Source: a virus
Virus record (IMG/VR): IMGVR_UViG_3300023174_000361
Span: 1-37,597 of that record
DNA: 37,597 nt
Reading direction: 5' to 3' (one strand)
The notes under the pieces were generated by a model that searched no databases, had not been told where the DNA came from, and saw only the letters and a program-made list of their open reading frames with translations. A program made the position numbers and the translations under genes. Shown here in pieces: positions 18,661 to 27,752 of this stretch (its first letter is position 1; each line of letters starts with the position of its first letter).

Positions 18661-20720
18661 ATTGCGGTATTCTGATTTGAGCCAACATTTCCATAATTTG
18701 CAAATTCTATTGTATTTCCTGGTATTCCTGACCCGTAAACTCTATCTCCTGATCTATCTGATTCACCACCTTGTCCTCCAGTAGTACCTCCTCCCGTACC
18801 TCCTCCCGTATTTCCTCCTGTACTACCACCACCTCCTACAGGGGGACATTCGAGATTACCTATTTCTATATCGACATTAGTTATTTTTCTAATGCCTAAA
18901 TCTGTTGTTTTGATGGTAAGTACATTGCCTCTGTATTGATAAGATTTAGATGATGTAAGACCTGTAGTTAATGAAGCTATCTGATTTATTGTGTCTATTT
19001 TTTGATATGTAAAAATACTTCCTCCCTGTCCATCACAAGGTTGTAGTTCATATATTGTTACATCAGTACCTCCTTGAGGCCCACCTCCAAATGGAGTTCC
19101 TCCGTCTCCTGAACCAGGACAAGTAACAACACCTGTAATTTTTATAAGAGATGTAAAAACAGATATTCCGTCTATAGTTTTTAAGAATTCGGGGGCTGAC
19201 CCATCCCAGTAATACAATCCTTGATTATTATTATTAAGATAAATTTGATTTTTTACTGGTTCATTTGGTGTATATCCTTGTCCTTTTGCTGGATCGCAAG
19301 AATAAACTTTCCAATATTTATTACCAGTTTCTGTTCCCGTACTTCCGCCTCCTTCATCAGGTCTAATAGTAGTTGTAGTACTTGTTGTGGTACTTGTTGT
19401 AGTTGTAGTACTTGTTGTCGTGCTAGTAGAAGTACTTGTGGTTGTTGTATCCTTAGGGCAATCAGGGCAAACTCCATCTCTTCCATTTATACCGTTAGTT
19501 CCTGGATTTCCGGGAATTCCATCTCTACCATTTATACCATTAGTTCCGGGATTTCCATTTATACCATTAGTTCCAGGATTTCCGTCTCTTCCGTTTGTTC
19601 CATTAATTCCAGGTGTTCCGTCTTTACCTGCGGCTCCATCTTTACCATCTTTACCATCTTTGCCGGCGGGTCCTGGAAGCCCGGCTGGTCCTGGAGAGCC
19701 TAAACCTAAAGAACCTGCTGTTAAATCTTTTCCGTCTTTTCCGTCCTTTCCATTTTTTCCATCCGATCCGCTTACAATTATTACAATAGGCTCTTTATCT
19801 TCACAACAATTAGATGGTATGTTGTTTATAATTGGTACTACAGGGTCAATAATATTTCTAACTTTTTTACGTACAGCAGGAGTCCAAGAAGATGATAACT
19901 CAATGCAATTACCATTATTATTAGTGTTTATAAAATAATAAGTATAACCTTCTAGTGGTCTAGCTCCTATTTCTGCTATTTTTATGAATGTACCTAAAGG
20001 ATAAGTACTCAATTCGGAAAAATCAACTCTTTCAATAGTTATTACATCATCATAAGTTTTACCCCTTTCAAACATCATCACCTCCAAAGTCTCGTTATTA
20101 GGAATTAAACATACTGCTATATCCGTTAACGCTTGATTATTTTCACTGATAAAGTAATTAAAATTTGCATCAATAACTTTAGATAATATAAAATCAGAAA
20201 TTAAAGTTTTTTCAGGTCTTATAAAATAATATCCAGGATCTACGGATAAATTAGAACCATCTAATTTGTAATTTATTGAAACATATTTAATTCCTTTTAA
20301 ATTTACTTTTAATTTTGGTTTATTTGCTTTATTAATTTCTTCTGTAGAGTATTTGTTTTTATTTTGTCCTTCTATATCAAGTATTCTTTCATTTATAGTT
20401 CCAAAAATAACTTTTTCAATATTTCCTTCATACCTTCTTACTATTTTATATTTTATAAACTGACTATTAGAAATATCTAAATTATTATCATTTGAAGGGA
20501 GTGGAATGGTTATATCTAATTTATTGCTTAAATCTAAAGCGTCGCCTATTTTTATTAATTCTTTTGACTCTGCTGTAGTAAATCTACCTGACATATATTT
20601 ACCGTAGCTGTCAATATGATACTGGCCTTTATAAACATCGCCATTCAGATAAGTAAATTCACCATCAGATAAATTTGCTCCGCTTCTTAAATTATTTGGG
20701 TCTGATAGTTTATGTACCAT
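18657..20720 (-). CDS. Collagen-like fibre protein with Thr/Ser-rich stalk and Cys-paired C-terminal repeats
   Basis: The 687-residue protein starts with a beta-rich head (residues 1-315) containing GEFTYLNGDVYKGQYHIDSY, probably the virion attachment part. Residues about 316-418 are classic collagen-like Gly-X-Y (DGKNGKDGKDGKD, GPAGLPGPAGKDG, GTNGINGRDG). A CPDCP knot and a run of about 30 Thr/Ser residues (about 424-455) follow. The C-terminal 220 residues hold two repeats, each bounded by cysteines (YSCDP to VTCPG, and LQPCDG to LECPP), separated and followed by Gly-rich linkers. It reads as a trimeric rod with small distal domains. The Thr/Ser stalk could be O-glycosylated by a Bacteroidetes host. 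The stop overlaps the start of the 1525-residue gene. Confidence 0.82.
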   Translation of the reverse strand: MVHKLSDPNNLRSGANLSDGEFTYLNGDVYKGQYHIDSYGKYMSGRFTTAESKELIKIGDALDLSNKLDITIPLPSNDNNLDISNSQFIKYKIVRRYEGNIEKVIFGTINERILDIEGQNKNKYSTEEINKANKPKLKVNLKGIKYVSINYKLDGSNLSVDPGYYFIRPEKTLISDFILSKVIDANFNYFISENNQALTDIAVCLIPNNETLEVMMFERGKTYDDVITIERVDFSELSTYPLGTFIKIAEIGARPLEGYTYYFINTNNNGNCIELSSSWTPAVRKKVRNIIDPVVPIINNIPSNCCEDKEPIVIIVSGSDGKNGKDGKDGKDLTAGSLGLGSPGPAGLPGPAGKDGKDGKDGAAGKDGTPGINGTNGRDGNPGTNGINGNPGTNGINGRDGIPGNPGTNGINGRDGVCPDCPKDTTTTSTSTSTTTSTTTTTSTTTSTTTTIRPDEGGGSTGTETGNKYWKVYSCDPAKGQGYTPNEPVKNQIYLNNNNQGLYYWDGSAPEFLKTIDGISVFTSLIKITGVVTCPGSGDGGTPFGGGPQGGTDVTIYELQPCDGQGGSIFTYQKIDTINQIASLTTGLTSSKSYQYRGNVLTIKTTDLGIRKITNVDIEIGNLECPPVGGGGSTGGNTGGGTGGGTTGGQGGESDRSGDRVYGSGIPGNTIEFANYGNVGSNQNTAI

Positions 20721-20731
20721 ATTTTTATCAA

Positions 20732-21856
20732 CTACTTACTAACTTTAAAATATATAGATTCGTCAATTGTCTTTTCTATACTGCCTCCTTCCATTTTAAC
20801 TTTAAGTAATACTTTATAATATCGATTTGGCAAAAAAGTATTAAAATTCACATTAAAATAATTTCCTTTATTATCACAACTAATGACATTATTATCATCA
20901 AAAGGAATAATGTACAAAGATGTTTGTTCATCTTGTATTGCATAATAAGATGATGTAGGTAATCTTTTACTAGTTAGAAAATTAGATGATGTTGAATATG
21001 TTTTAACAGGAATTCTATCTCTTACAAGAAATCTGAATTTTGTTTTGTCTGATGGAAAATAAGATGATTTTTTATTTTTAAAATATACAATGAAATCCTC
21101 ATTATTGATTTGAGAAAAAGATGAAGTTCCAGAAAAATTAGAATCATTCCATACAATATCTATTCTAGGAGAAAATATTGTATGGGTCTCTCTACTAAAA
21201 AATTTTATAGACCCTAGTTCTTCAGAACTTTTTTCGTCTGCGTCACTTCTTTTTATTATAAGTCCGTTGTTTGGAATTGAGCCGGAAATCCATTTATGTA
21301 TTATATTTGTGATATTCATTCTCAAATCGGGATTTTCTTGATTAAAAGACTGCGAAGAATAATATCCATTTTGATAATACCAGTTAGCACCTCCTTTAAT
21401 GGTTACGTAAGATCCCGTTGTTCCAGCAACAAATGAACCTGTAGGCCATTCTTTTCCTGTATTATTAAAATATCCGTTTCTATATTTCCAAGAAACTCCT
21501 TCTTTTATAGGCGGATTGGCTATAAAATAACCTCTTCCTTGGTCCCAAGATTGGCTAACAGGGTAGGCATATATAGAATATGATAAGGATAAATTTTCTG
21601 CATAAGCGGAATATAGACTTAAATAATATTTACTTGATTTTTTTATTGTGTTATTTTGAATTAACTTAGATATTTCATTTGTATCTAATTGAATTAATAT
21701 TCTAGAGTTATAATTATAATCCCAATAAATACCATCTGAATCAACAGTTTTAGCGGATATCTTTTCTAATTCTACTATTTGATCTAAACCTGTATTCATA
21801 TCAGGCTTTCTCTCGTAAATAGTTGCGTCTTTTATAGGGTAAACAGAATATTGCAT
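20732..21856 (-). CDS. DNRLRE-like virion structural protein
   Basis: This 374-residue beta-rich protein has the general layout of DNRLRE domains. An N-terminal DATIYE strand is followed by SRILIQLDTNEI, then YLSLYSAYAENLSLSYSIYA, then a Trp-containing W-D-Q-G turn. A later MNITNIIHKWISGSIPNNGL segment leads to FFSRETHTIFSPRIDIVW. These domains are compact beta sandwiches found in surface and phage appendage proteins. The last 130 residues form a second beta domain. It lies one base after gp6 and upstream of the collagen-like fibre gene, so it is probably an adaptor on the baseplate rim. The domain name is by pattern resemblance only. Confidence 0.65.
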   Translation of the reverse strand: MQYSVYPIKDATIYERKPDMNTGLDQIVELEKISAKTVDSDGIYWDYNYNSRILIQLDTNEISKLIQNNTIKKSSKYYLSLYSAYAENLSLSYSIYAYPVSQSWDQGRGYFIANPPIKEGVSWKYRNGYFNNTGKEWPTGSFVAGTTGSYVTIKGGANWYYQNGYYSSQSFNQENPDLRMNITNIIHKWISGSIPNNGLIIKRSDADEKSSEELGSIKFFSRETHTIFSPRIDIVWNDSNFSGTSSFSQINNEDFIVYFKNKKSSYFPSDKTKFRFLVRDRIPVKTYSTSSNFLTSKRLPTSSYYAIQDEQTSLYIIPFDDNNVISCDNKGNYFNVNFNTFLPNRYYKVLLKVKMEGGSIEKTIDESIYFKVSK

Positions 21857-21857
21857 T

Positions 21858-23744
21858 TTATGATAAATTTACTACTCGTCCTAATATATCTCTATTTTTA
21901 TATTTAACTTCAAAAATAGAGGGGTCTAAAGCAGGATATAATATATTATTTCTTGTTGCGGCTTTTATGTCATAATAATTTCCTGAATAACCTTCTTCTT
22001 CATCATATTTATTGTGTATGTCAAAAGTTATTATGTTTTTAACTCCAGGAACGTCTTTTATTAGACACATAACTTCACTTATATAAATAGGTTGTCCTAT
22101 TTGCATTTTATCATTGATGAAATAATCTCTTAAATTTGATAAGCACTGTAATAAAACTTCATTGGAATTATATGTAGGAGATGTTAATATTTCAAAACTT
22201 ATAGCAATGTTTATAATAAATGCATCTCTTATGTTTATAGCATCTGTTAACATCCTATATTGAAGCAAATAATTTTTTAAATTCATTTTTACAGCAATGT
22301 TTAAAGGCGTAAAATTCTTGTTATTATCATATCCTAGCAAATATAGATTTAATGATAAAGGATTAGGGATGAAATCGAAAGTTCCATAAGCTCTTGTTTG
22401 TGCATCTCTTTCTATATGTGATTTTGCTATTGCTCCAAATTTAGGAGGCATTGTATAACATCTTACTACATAATCATCTTTTGTAACAGCTCTGTTCTGG
22501 GATGCAAAATGATTGATTGCTTCTTCTCTTAATACTTCTATAGGCTTGTCAGAAATACCTCCTCTCGCAGGTTCCGGATTATTTATAACTACAGAAGATA
22601 CTGCCGAATTATACAAAGATGAGTCTAATGCTCCTAAAGGTGTTAGTATGTTAATTGTAGATATTGTATTGATAGAATTAGCCGGAACGTTATCAGGAAT
22701 TCCACCTCCTACTGTATAGGTAACTGTAAGAGTTGTGTTAGAAGGGGCGGATCCATAAGTTTTGGTATAAAGAAAATTTTCTGGAGAAATACTTAAATCT
22801 ACTATTCTTTCAAAATAATTTAATCCTGATCCTACATTGAATGGATTTGGTACTATTTCTTCGTCAACTTCACTACTTACACCTCCTCCAAATTGTATTT
22901 CCGTCCTGTCATCCAATCTAAGTCTAGTAACAAATCTTTTCTCTGTCTGTAAATAAGTAAGTAAATAAGGAGCTGAGTCTCTATATTGAGACAAATTTTG
23001 ATCATTATACGGTAAATTTTGAACGGGTATTGGAATTGTATCTTGTGCTAGATAAGGAACCTCATACCATTTATTTCCATCCGAATCAACAATACTTAAA
23101 ATTTCTAAGACGTTTGTCTCTGGTAAAGTTATCTTGTCGTATGGTTTAGGGGTTGCGAAAGTATATTGTCTAGAAGTTATATTGCCAGAAACAGCTTTAA
23201 CTTTTTTCCTAAATAAATAATTTTCTACTTCTCCTGAATTGTCTATTGAGTATACTGATATTTCTGTTGGGTCTAAAGAAGAGCTGTATCTAAAATCTAC
23301 CGCTTCAATTGTTCTAAAAGTGGGACCATCTTCACTATTTGAAATTAAATTAGAATCAATAGCTAAACAATATTTGAAATCCGGTTTATTATTAGGACCA
23401 GTTCCTGTTGAAGGTACTATTTGATATATATCTAAGTCAACGGATGCTCCTGATATAAGAGAAGGTTTATATCCTAATGAATTGGCAATATTATATAAAT
23501 TTATTTTTTCTTGTACCGTAGATAAAAGAGATTCTCTTAGCTGAATATCTGTATAAAAAGACAAAACATCTCCGACATAAGAAGCTAATTCTATAAACAT
23601 CATACCAGGAGAGGCCTCATTAAAATCGTTGTAAGTATCTGGAAAGTAATTCTTAGAGAAATCAATTAAAGATTTTCTAAATTCGCCAAAGTCTTTATTT
23701 ACATACTTAACATCCTTGCTAATTAAATTACTTCTTTTACTCAT
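21858..23744 (-). CDS. Baseplate wedge protein, T4 gp6 / baseplate J-like
   Basis: At 628 residues it is close to T4 gp6 in length. The N-terminal block at 43-95 is characteristic: NEASPGMMFIELASYVGDVL, FYTDIQLRESLLSTVQEK and INLYNIANSLGYKPS. The central region has a J-like PVQNLPYND, and the C-terminal region has GQPIYISEVMCLIKDVPGV, where the gp6/J family has a conserved small domain. In T4, two copies per wedge form the ring that dilates when the baseplate triggers contraction. The gene is directly downstream of the gp25 homologue (2-base gap), the gene order seen in many contractile tail systems. Assignment is strong. Confidence 0.93.
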   Translation of the reverse strand: MSKRSNLISKDVKYVNKDFGEFRKSLIDFSKNYFPDTYNDFNEASPGMMFIELASYVGDVLSFYTDIQLRESLLSTVQEKINLYNIANSLGYKPSLISGASVDLDIYQIVPSTGTGPNNKPDFKYCLAIDSNLISNSEDGPTFRTIEAVDFRYSSSLDPTEISVYSIDNSGEVENYLFRKKVKAVSGNITSRQYTFATPKPYDKITLPETNVLEILSIVDSDGNKWYEVPYLAQDTIPIPVQNLPYNDQNLSQYRDSAPYLLTYLQTEKRFVTRLRLDDRTEIQFGGGVSSEVDEEIVPNPFNVGSGLNYFERIVDLSISPENFLYTKTYGSAPSNTTLTVTYTVGGGIPDNVPANSINTISTINILTPLGALDSSLYNSAVSSVVINNPEPARGGISDKPIEVLREEAINHFASQNRAVTKDDYVVRCYTMPPKFGAIAKSHIERDAQTRAYGTFDFIPNPLSLNLYLLGYDNNKNFTPLNIAVKMNLKNYLLQYRMLTDAINIRDAFIINIAISFEILTSPTYNSNEVLLQCLSNLRDYFINDKMQIGQPIYISEVMCLIKDVPGVKNIITFDIHNKYDEEEGYSGNYYDIKAATRNNILYPALDPSIFEVKYKNRDILGRVVNLS

Positions 23745-23746
23745 AT

Positions 23747-24259
23747 TTATAATATTTGAGCGGATAAATCATTTCCGGCACTATAAATTATTATTGTTCT
23801 GTTTGCGCCTCTTTCAGTTACCGAAAAAGTTATTCTTACATTTACTGAGTTTTCGGCTTCTGAATATCCATAATTTTGATTCCCTCCAACAATCACATCT
23901 AAACTTCTCAAAACTATATAAGGAAGCCAAAAAGCTATGTCGTTTTCTAGTGAAGTTTCCAAAAAACCTCTGTTAAAAGAACTATTTTGTTCAAAAACAA
24001 AGTCTCTTAAGATTGTTCCAAAATTAGGATGCATATATCTTTCTCCTTTTCTAGTCATAAGCAAATTAATTAGATTGCTTATTGCTTGATCTTCTGTTGT
24101 ATAAGATTGCTGAAAAGGTCCCACATCTCTTGCGGGTTTTTTATTATATGCTTCAAGAGGACTTTTGACATATGTATTTCTATTAAATGGCAAAAGTATT
24201 CCTACTGCTTTATCTAGTTCTAAGTCTGGGGGATATGCTTTATATAATACTCTAGCCAT
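23747..24259 (-). CDS. Baseplate wedge protein, gp25/GPW family
   Basis: The 170-residue protein contains the gp25/W signature at residues 58-92: DQAISNLINLLMTRKGERY, then HPNFGTILRDFVFEQ. A C-terminal half with LENDIAFWLPYIVLRSLDVI and a NVRITFSVTERG strand completes the small alpha-beta fold. In contractile tails this protein caps the inner wedge and provides the handshake strand for the first sheath ring. It is somewhat longer than T4 gp25 because of a 40-residue N-terminal extension. It overlaps the upstream gene by eight bases and precedes gp6 by two. Confidence 0.93.
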   Translation of the reverse strand: MARVLYKAYPPDLELDKAVGILLPFNRNTYVKSPLEAYNKKPARDVGPFQQSYTTEDQAISNLINLLMTRKGERYMHPNFGTILRDFVFEQNSSFNRGFLETSLENDIAFWLPYIVLRSLDVIVGGNQNYGYSEAENSVNVRITFSVTERGANRTIIIYSAGNDLSAQIL

Positions 24260-24665
24260 TTACTTTTATTTTTTCTGCCTTTTTTAATACCGATGTATAG
24301 TTTTTAGAAAGAATTTTATTCATTAGATTTCCTCCAGCCGAATCAGAAGAGACGACTCTGCCGTCTAAATCAACAATAGGTTCTTTATACGAGGAATCAA
24401 ATGATACATTTTCGTTTGTATAACCTAACTCAGAACTGCTAAATGGTCTTGTATGAGTAAGTAAAGAATCTAAAGAACTATACGATTTAGTTATTTTATC
24501 ATTTTTTGTGTATTTGTCTTCGTTTATTTTATCTTGATTTATATCAATATTTATATTATTTTTTGATAAATAACTTAATTCTTCTTTTATTACCGTTCTA
24601 ATTTCTTTTTTTATTTCTTGAGCTATTTCTTTAACTAAGAATTTTATTAATGTATTTTTATCCAT
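24252..24665 (-). CDS. Small charged protein of the baseplate operon (unknown)
   Basis: This 137-residue protein is not recognised. The first 35 residues form a Lys/Glu-rich amphipathic helix (LVKEIAQEIKKEIRTVIKEE). A polar, probably disordered middle follows, then a conserved-looking DLDGRVVSSDSAGGNLMNKI segment and a basic C-terminus. It lies between the gp5-like hub and gp25, overlapping gp25 by eight bases, so co-translation with the baseplate is likely. It could be a wedge assembly chaperone or a small wedge subunit, but nothing in the sequence decides this. Confidence 0.7.
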   Translation of the reverse strand: MDKNTLIKFLVKEIAQEIKKEIRTVIKEELSYLSKNNINIDINQDKINEDKYTKNDKITKSYSSLDSLLTHTRPFSSSELGYTNENVSFDSSYKEPIVDLDGRVVSSDSAGGNLMNKILSKNYTSVLKKAEKIKVNG

Positions 24666-24666
24666 G

Positions 24667-24685
24667 TTTATAATAAATATTTATA
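24667..24685 (-). promoter_or_regulatory. TATAAATA / TATTTATTATAAA element before the small baseplate gene
   Basis: The gap after the hub gene carries an exact T4-type late -10 octamer TATAAATA on the minus strand (24678-24685). It overlaps the 13-mer TATTTATTATAAA (24667-24679). With the octamer as -10, transcription would start only a few bases before ATG 24665. A gp55-like factor encoded nearby makes a late promoter plausible. Confidence 0.4.
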
Positions 24686-24688
24686 AGT

Positions 24689-26647
24689 TTAAAAATTAAC
24701 CTCAATTATTTTATTTAAGTCAACTAATTCATGTGATAAATGAGCATAATTGTTTTCATATAATGTCACCTCCAAATTTTTTCTAATACAATCCGAGTTA
24801 ACCAATATTTTCTCTTCTACAATCATACTATCTTCTAAAATAAATAAATTAGTATTTAATAATTTTTCTATATCGGTATTGTTTTTAAATTTATCCCCTA
24901 TAATATACCATCCGGGTTTACATTCTTTTCTTATAACAAGAATTAAATACACTATATCAGATACTATTACAGATGTTCTTTTACTTCTTAGTATAGAAAC
25001 TATTTTATAAAGGTGTCCATAACATCTACCATCAGGATAAATATAATCTACAGGAATATTAATTAAATCAATTTCCGGATTATAAGGAGTTCCGGGACTA
25101 CCTAGTCCTCCGGGTCCATTTTGACCTCCTGGTCCTCCCGGTTCACCAGGAAGTGATGAGTTGCCCGGGCTACCGGGTTCTCCTGATGACGGAGAATTCC
25201 CATTTCCTGATGGTGTGTTAGGTATATTTGCAGGTGAACCATCTGGCTCATCTTTAGCGCCTGCTACTTCAGGTAAAGGCTCTGTATTTGAATTACTGGC
25301 TCCTTGAGGGACGCCTGGTATTTTTATATCCGGTAACTTTATATTTGGACTTATAGAAAAATCAGGTAAACTAAATCCAGGGTTTCCTATAGAGTTAGTT
25401 TTTGAATCTGTACCACCTGGCATATCAGGAGAAGCTGTAATTGATCCCCCGGTTCCGGAATTCATACCTTCTATACTATTGGTAAATGTACTAGGTGGAG
25501 TTCTAGATAAACCATCTGTACCTAGTTTGAAATTTGAAGGGAGGGATGGAGGTTGTGGAAATCCTTGCGGACATCCTCCTTGCCAAAAAGGACTAACCGT
25601 GTATCTAACTAAAGAAGCTATAGCTGGTAAATAAGGAGAAACAATAGAAGGTAAATTAGGTGCAACTATTATGCCTTTTGGGCCGGCTATGTTTTTCAAT
25701 TGTTCCCACAAACCCTGAACAAAATCAATTAAATCATCAAAATCTACATCATGAGTATCCGTTGTTAATCTTATTTTTGAAGCAGATAAGTACAATGTTT
25801 TTTTAGCAATTAACATCATATCATCTTTTTTAGCTTGTATTACTATTCTATCTGCGTTTGTGGCAGCTTGCGGTCTATTAAAACTAGGAATACTTGACAA
25901 AGGCGCGGGACAAGCTCTAACAGATACAAATCTAGATAATGCTTGATCAGAAGTCCAATAAGTTGTGGAAAAATCATTAGCCGCATCCTCTATAGAATAA
26001 GACAAAGAATCTTTAATTTCTCTATTTGGTATATCTTTAATGTCGTTAGGGAGGGGTTTATTTGGCCCTATTGGTTTGTTTGTCAATATTGTAATAGGAT
26101 TTCCAGGTTTACCGGATTTCCAAGTAGGTTGAACATCATGTTGAGGATGAGGACCGGTTCCTACTCCTAATCTAATGGAAGCTCCGCCTCTACCGGTAAG
26201 AGTTGTATCTCCTTCAAAAGGCTGTAAAAAGTTAGCGGTATATGGTTTGGACGGAAAAGTATTACCTGGTTTTACAAACTCAGGAGCTGGTTTATTTTCA
26301 GAGACTTTAGACCTATTTGATATATGTGGTATTTGATTTATAACGGGATCATTAGTAGTATTTAAAGGCATTGTAAAATAATACAACACTTTATCTAAAT
26401 TAGGAGCATCTGTACCGTCATATCCAGGAAGTTCCATAATCATAACATGCTCCCCTTTTAGAGGTATATTTCTTATATTTGTACTTAAAGGTCTTGCATA
26501 ATGGCTTCTAACATTTCCTATTAATGAATTTGGATGTAACTTTACTAAAACAGAACCTAGCGGTAAAATCCTTCCTTTCTCATCTTTTTGATTTTTGCCG
26601 TATGCTTTATATGTCTCTATTACTTCCGCCGATACTGAATAGCCCAT
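24689..26647 (-). CDS. Baseplate hub protein, T4 gp5-like (OB-fold and beta-helix, no lysozyme), with collagen-like insert
   Basis: This is a 652-residue protein. Residues 1-100 look like the OB-fold of gp5/VgrG-type hubs (GSVLVKLHPNSLIGNVRS, LKGEHVMIMELPGYDG). Residues 140-190 carry LQPFEGDTTLTGRGGASIRL and GNPITILTN, a pattern I associate with gp5 relatives of environmental T4-like phages. A short repetitive beta region follows at about 285-320 (RIVIQAKKDDMMLIAKKTLY), like the start of a membrane-piercing beta-helix. No lysozyme domain is visible, unlike T4 gp5. Residues about 400-525 are low-complexity Gly/Pro/Ser, including collagen-like GEPGGPGGQNGPGGLG. A 120-residue C-terminal domain of unknown type ends the protein. 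Its start overlaps the upstream gene by 41 bases. Confidence 0.85.
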   Translation of the reverse strand: MGYSVSAEVIETYKAYGKNQKDEKGRILPLGSVLVKLHPNSLIGNVRSHYARPLSTNIRNIPLKGEHVMIMELPGYDGTDAPNLDKVLYYFTMPLNTTNDPVINQIPHISNRSKVSENKPAPEFVKPGNTFPSKPYTANFLQPFEGDTTLTGRGGASIRLGVGTGPHPQHDVQPTWKSGKPGNPITILTNKPIGPNKPLPNDIKDIPNREIKDSLSYSIEDAANDFSTTYWTSDQALSRFVSVRACPAPLSSIPSFNRPQAATNADRIVIQAKKDDMMLIAKKTLYLSASKIRLTTDTHDVDFDDLIDFVQGLWEQLKNIAGPKGIIVAPNLPSIVSPYLPAIASLVRYTVSPFWQGGCPQGFPQPPSLPSNFKLGTDGLSRTPPSTFTNSIEGMNSGTGGSITASPDMPGGTDSKTNSIGNPGFSLPDFSISPNIKLPDIKIPGVPQGASNSNTEPLPEVAGAKDEPDGSPANIPNTPSGNGNSPSSGEPGSPGNSSLPGEPGGPGGQNGPGGLGSPGTPYNPEIDLINIPVDYIYPDGRCYGHLYKIVSILRSKRTSVIVSDIVYLILVIRKECKPGWYIIGDKFKNNTDIEKLLNTNLFILEDSMIVEEKILVNSDCIRKNLEVTLYENNYAHLSHELVDLNKIIEVNF

Positions 26648-27059
26648 CTTGTAATCCTTTATCTAAATCATTAAATTCTTCTAGTAAATTATTTTCAGCT
26701 TTTTGTAACATTTTTAGTTCTGATAGTTCTTTTTGTGTTTCTTGAGCTAATTCTTGGAGCAAACTTTCTTTTTCCTCTTCGGATAAATTAAACTCACCGC
26801 TTGATATAGATGATGCTCTACTATACATTCTTTGTACAATAGCTGCCATTTTTATTAACTGGTCATCATTTTTTACCATTACATCAAAAAATTCTTTTAT
26901 CACAGGTAAAATAACTACAGCATCATTAACACTTTGCACTACACCATCTAATCCTTTTAATGTTTTATCTAATTCTTTACTTCTTTTTTTAGAATTGCCA
27001 TAAATCTCTTTTAATAGATTTGACATGCTAAAATCATCAAATAATTTAATATCTTCCAT
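26607..27059 (-). CDS. Conserved helical protein upstream of the hub gene (unknown)
   Basis: This 150-residue, almost entirely helical protein has SNLLKEIYGNSKKRSKELDK, then VVILPVIKEFFDVMVKNDDQ and LIKMAAIVQRMYSRAS. The second half (NLSEEEKESLLQELAQETQK onwards) is a coiled coil. I recall similar small proteins next to baseplate genes in environmental T4-like phages, without a function. It follows the sigma factor gene by one base and overlaps the hub gene by 41 bases, so it is probably made with the baseplate. It may be an assembly factor. Confidence 0.75.
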   Translation of the reverse strand: MEDIKLFDDFSMSNLLKEIYGNSKKRSKELDKTLKGLDGVVQSVNDAVVILPVIKEFFDVMVKNDDQLIKMAAIVQRMYSRASSISSGEFNLSEEEKESLLQELAQETQKELSELKMLQKAENNLLEEFNDLDKGLQDGLFSIGGSNRDI

Positions 27060-27060
27060 A

Positions 27061-27741
27061 TTATTTTTTCATGTATTTACTAAATTGCAAATCGAAATCT
27101 TCTTTAAATATTTTTACTATTTTTGTGATTCTATTTGTGTTTGTCATGGGAATATTAGCTCTTTCCCTTATTAATACATATAATGCTTTCTTATTAAATG
27201 CATATAAAGATTTTCGATGTTTAAAAATGTCAATAATAGAATCTGCAATTGATTTATCTAGATTGTTTTTGAATGTAAATCTAAATTTTTCATATAAATC
27301 TTCTGTCCATAAATTAATAAAATCATCTAAAGATTCTTTATAATGTTTTGTTACCACTTCATTTATAACATCTCTTTCTTCATCTATTTCCCAAAGTTCT
27401 GCTTCTCCTATTCTATTCTTATATCCTTTCTTGTTTTCCATGATTAGATAATTTATAGCAATTCGAGTAAAAAAGGAATAGGCTTTAGCTCTTTCTTCGT
27501 TATATCTGTGCATTTTTATTGTTAACATAGATACTAATTGGCAATGTAAATCTTCATAAGGAGAATCTATATACATGTATTTTCCCATGTTTATTAAATT
27601 TTCTGCTAGTTTACAAAAAGCCGGATAAATGCTTGACTCGTATAAAATATTTTTTTCTTTCTGTGAATTTGATTTATTATATTTTATTATTGACTCTTGT
27701 ACATCATCATCAAAATACATTTTTTTCTTTAATTTTTTCAT
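27061..27741 (-). CDS. Late-transcription sigma factor, T4 gp55-like
   Basis: The 226-residue protein matches the gp55-type sigma factors that direct host RNA polymerase to late promoters. The region 60-105 is sigma region 2-like: SPYEDLHCQLVSMLTIKMHRY, then AYSFFTRIAINYLIMENKK. The C-terminal part (ALYVLIRERANIPMT, ITKIVKIFKEDFDLQF) resembles the family's distal segment. The final acidic-aromatic FKEDFDLQF could be the sliding-clamp contact used by T4 gp55, but that is a guess. I start the gene at ATG 27741. The in-frame ATG at 27771, ten codons earlier, lies in the loop of a terminator hairpin and its added residues (LRDFFYLYN) are mostly the T-tract translated. Confidence 0.88.
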   Translation of the reverse strand: MKKLKKKMYFDDDVQESIIKYNKSNSQKEKNILYESSIYPAFCKLAENLINMGKYMYIDSPYEDLHCQLVSMLTIKMHRYNEERAKAYSFFTRIAINYLIMENKKGYKNRIGEAELWEIDEERDVINEVVTKHYKESLDDFINLWTEDLYEKFRFTFKNNLDKSIADSIIDIFKHRKSLYAFNKKALYVLIRERANIPMTNTNRITKIVKIFKEDFDLQFSKYMKK

Positions 27742-27752
27742 ATTGTATAAAT

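Noticed and set aside
19387-19938. Open frame antisense to the collagen/Thr-rich fibre (plus strand, 183 codons)
   Set aside because: Low-complexity Val/Pro/Ser product caused by the Thr and Gly-X-Y codons of the real gene on the other strand.
24689-26647. Lysozyme domain expected in a T4 gp5-like hub
   Set aside because: No catalytic E...D/T lysozyme pattern found between the OB-fold and beta-helix-like segments; the middle is linker and low-complexity sequence.
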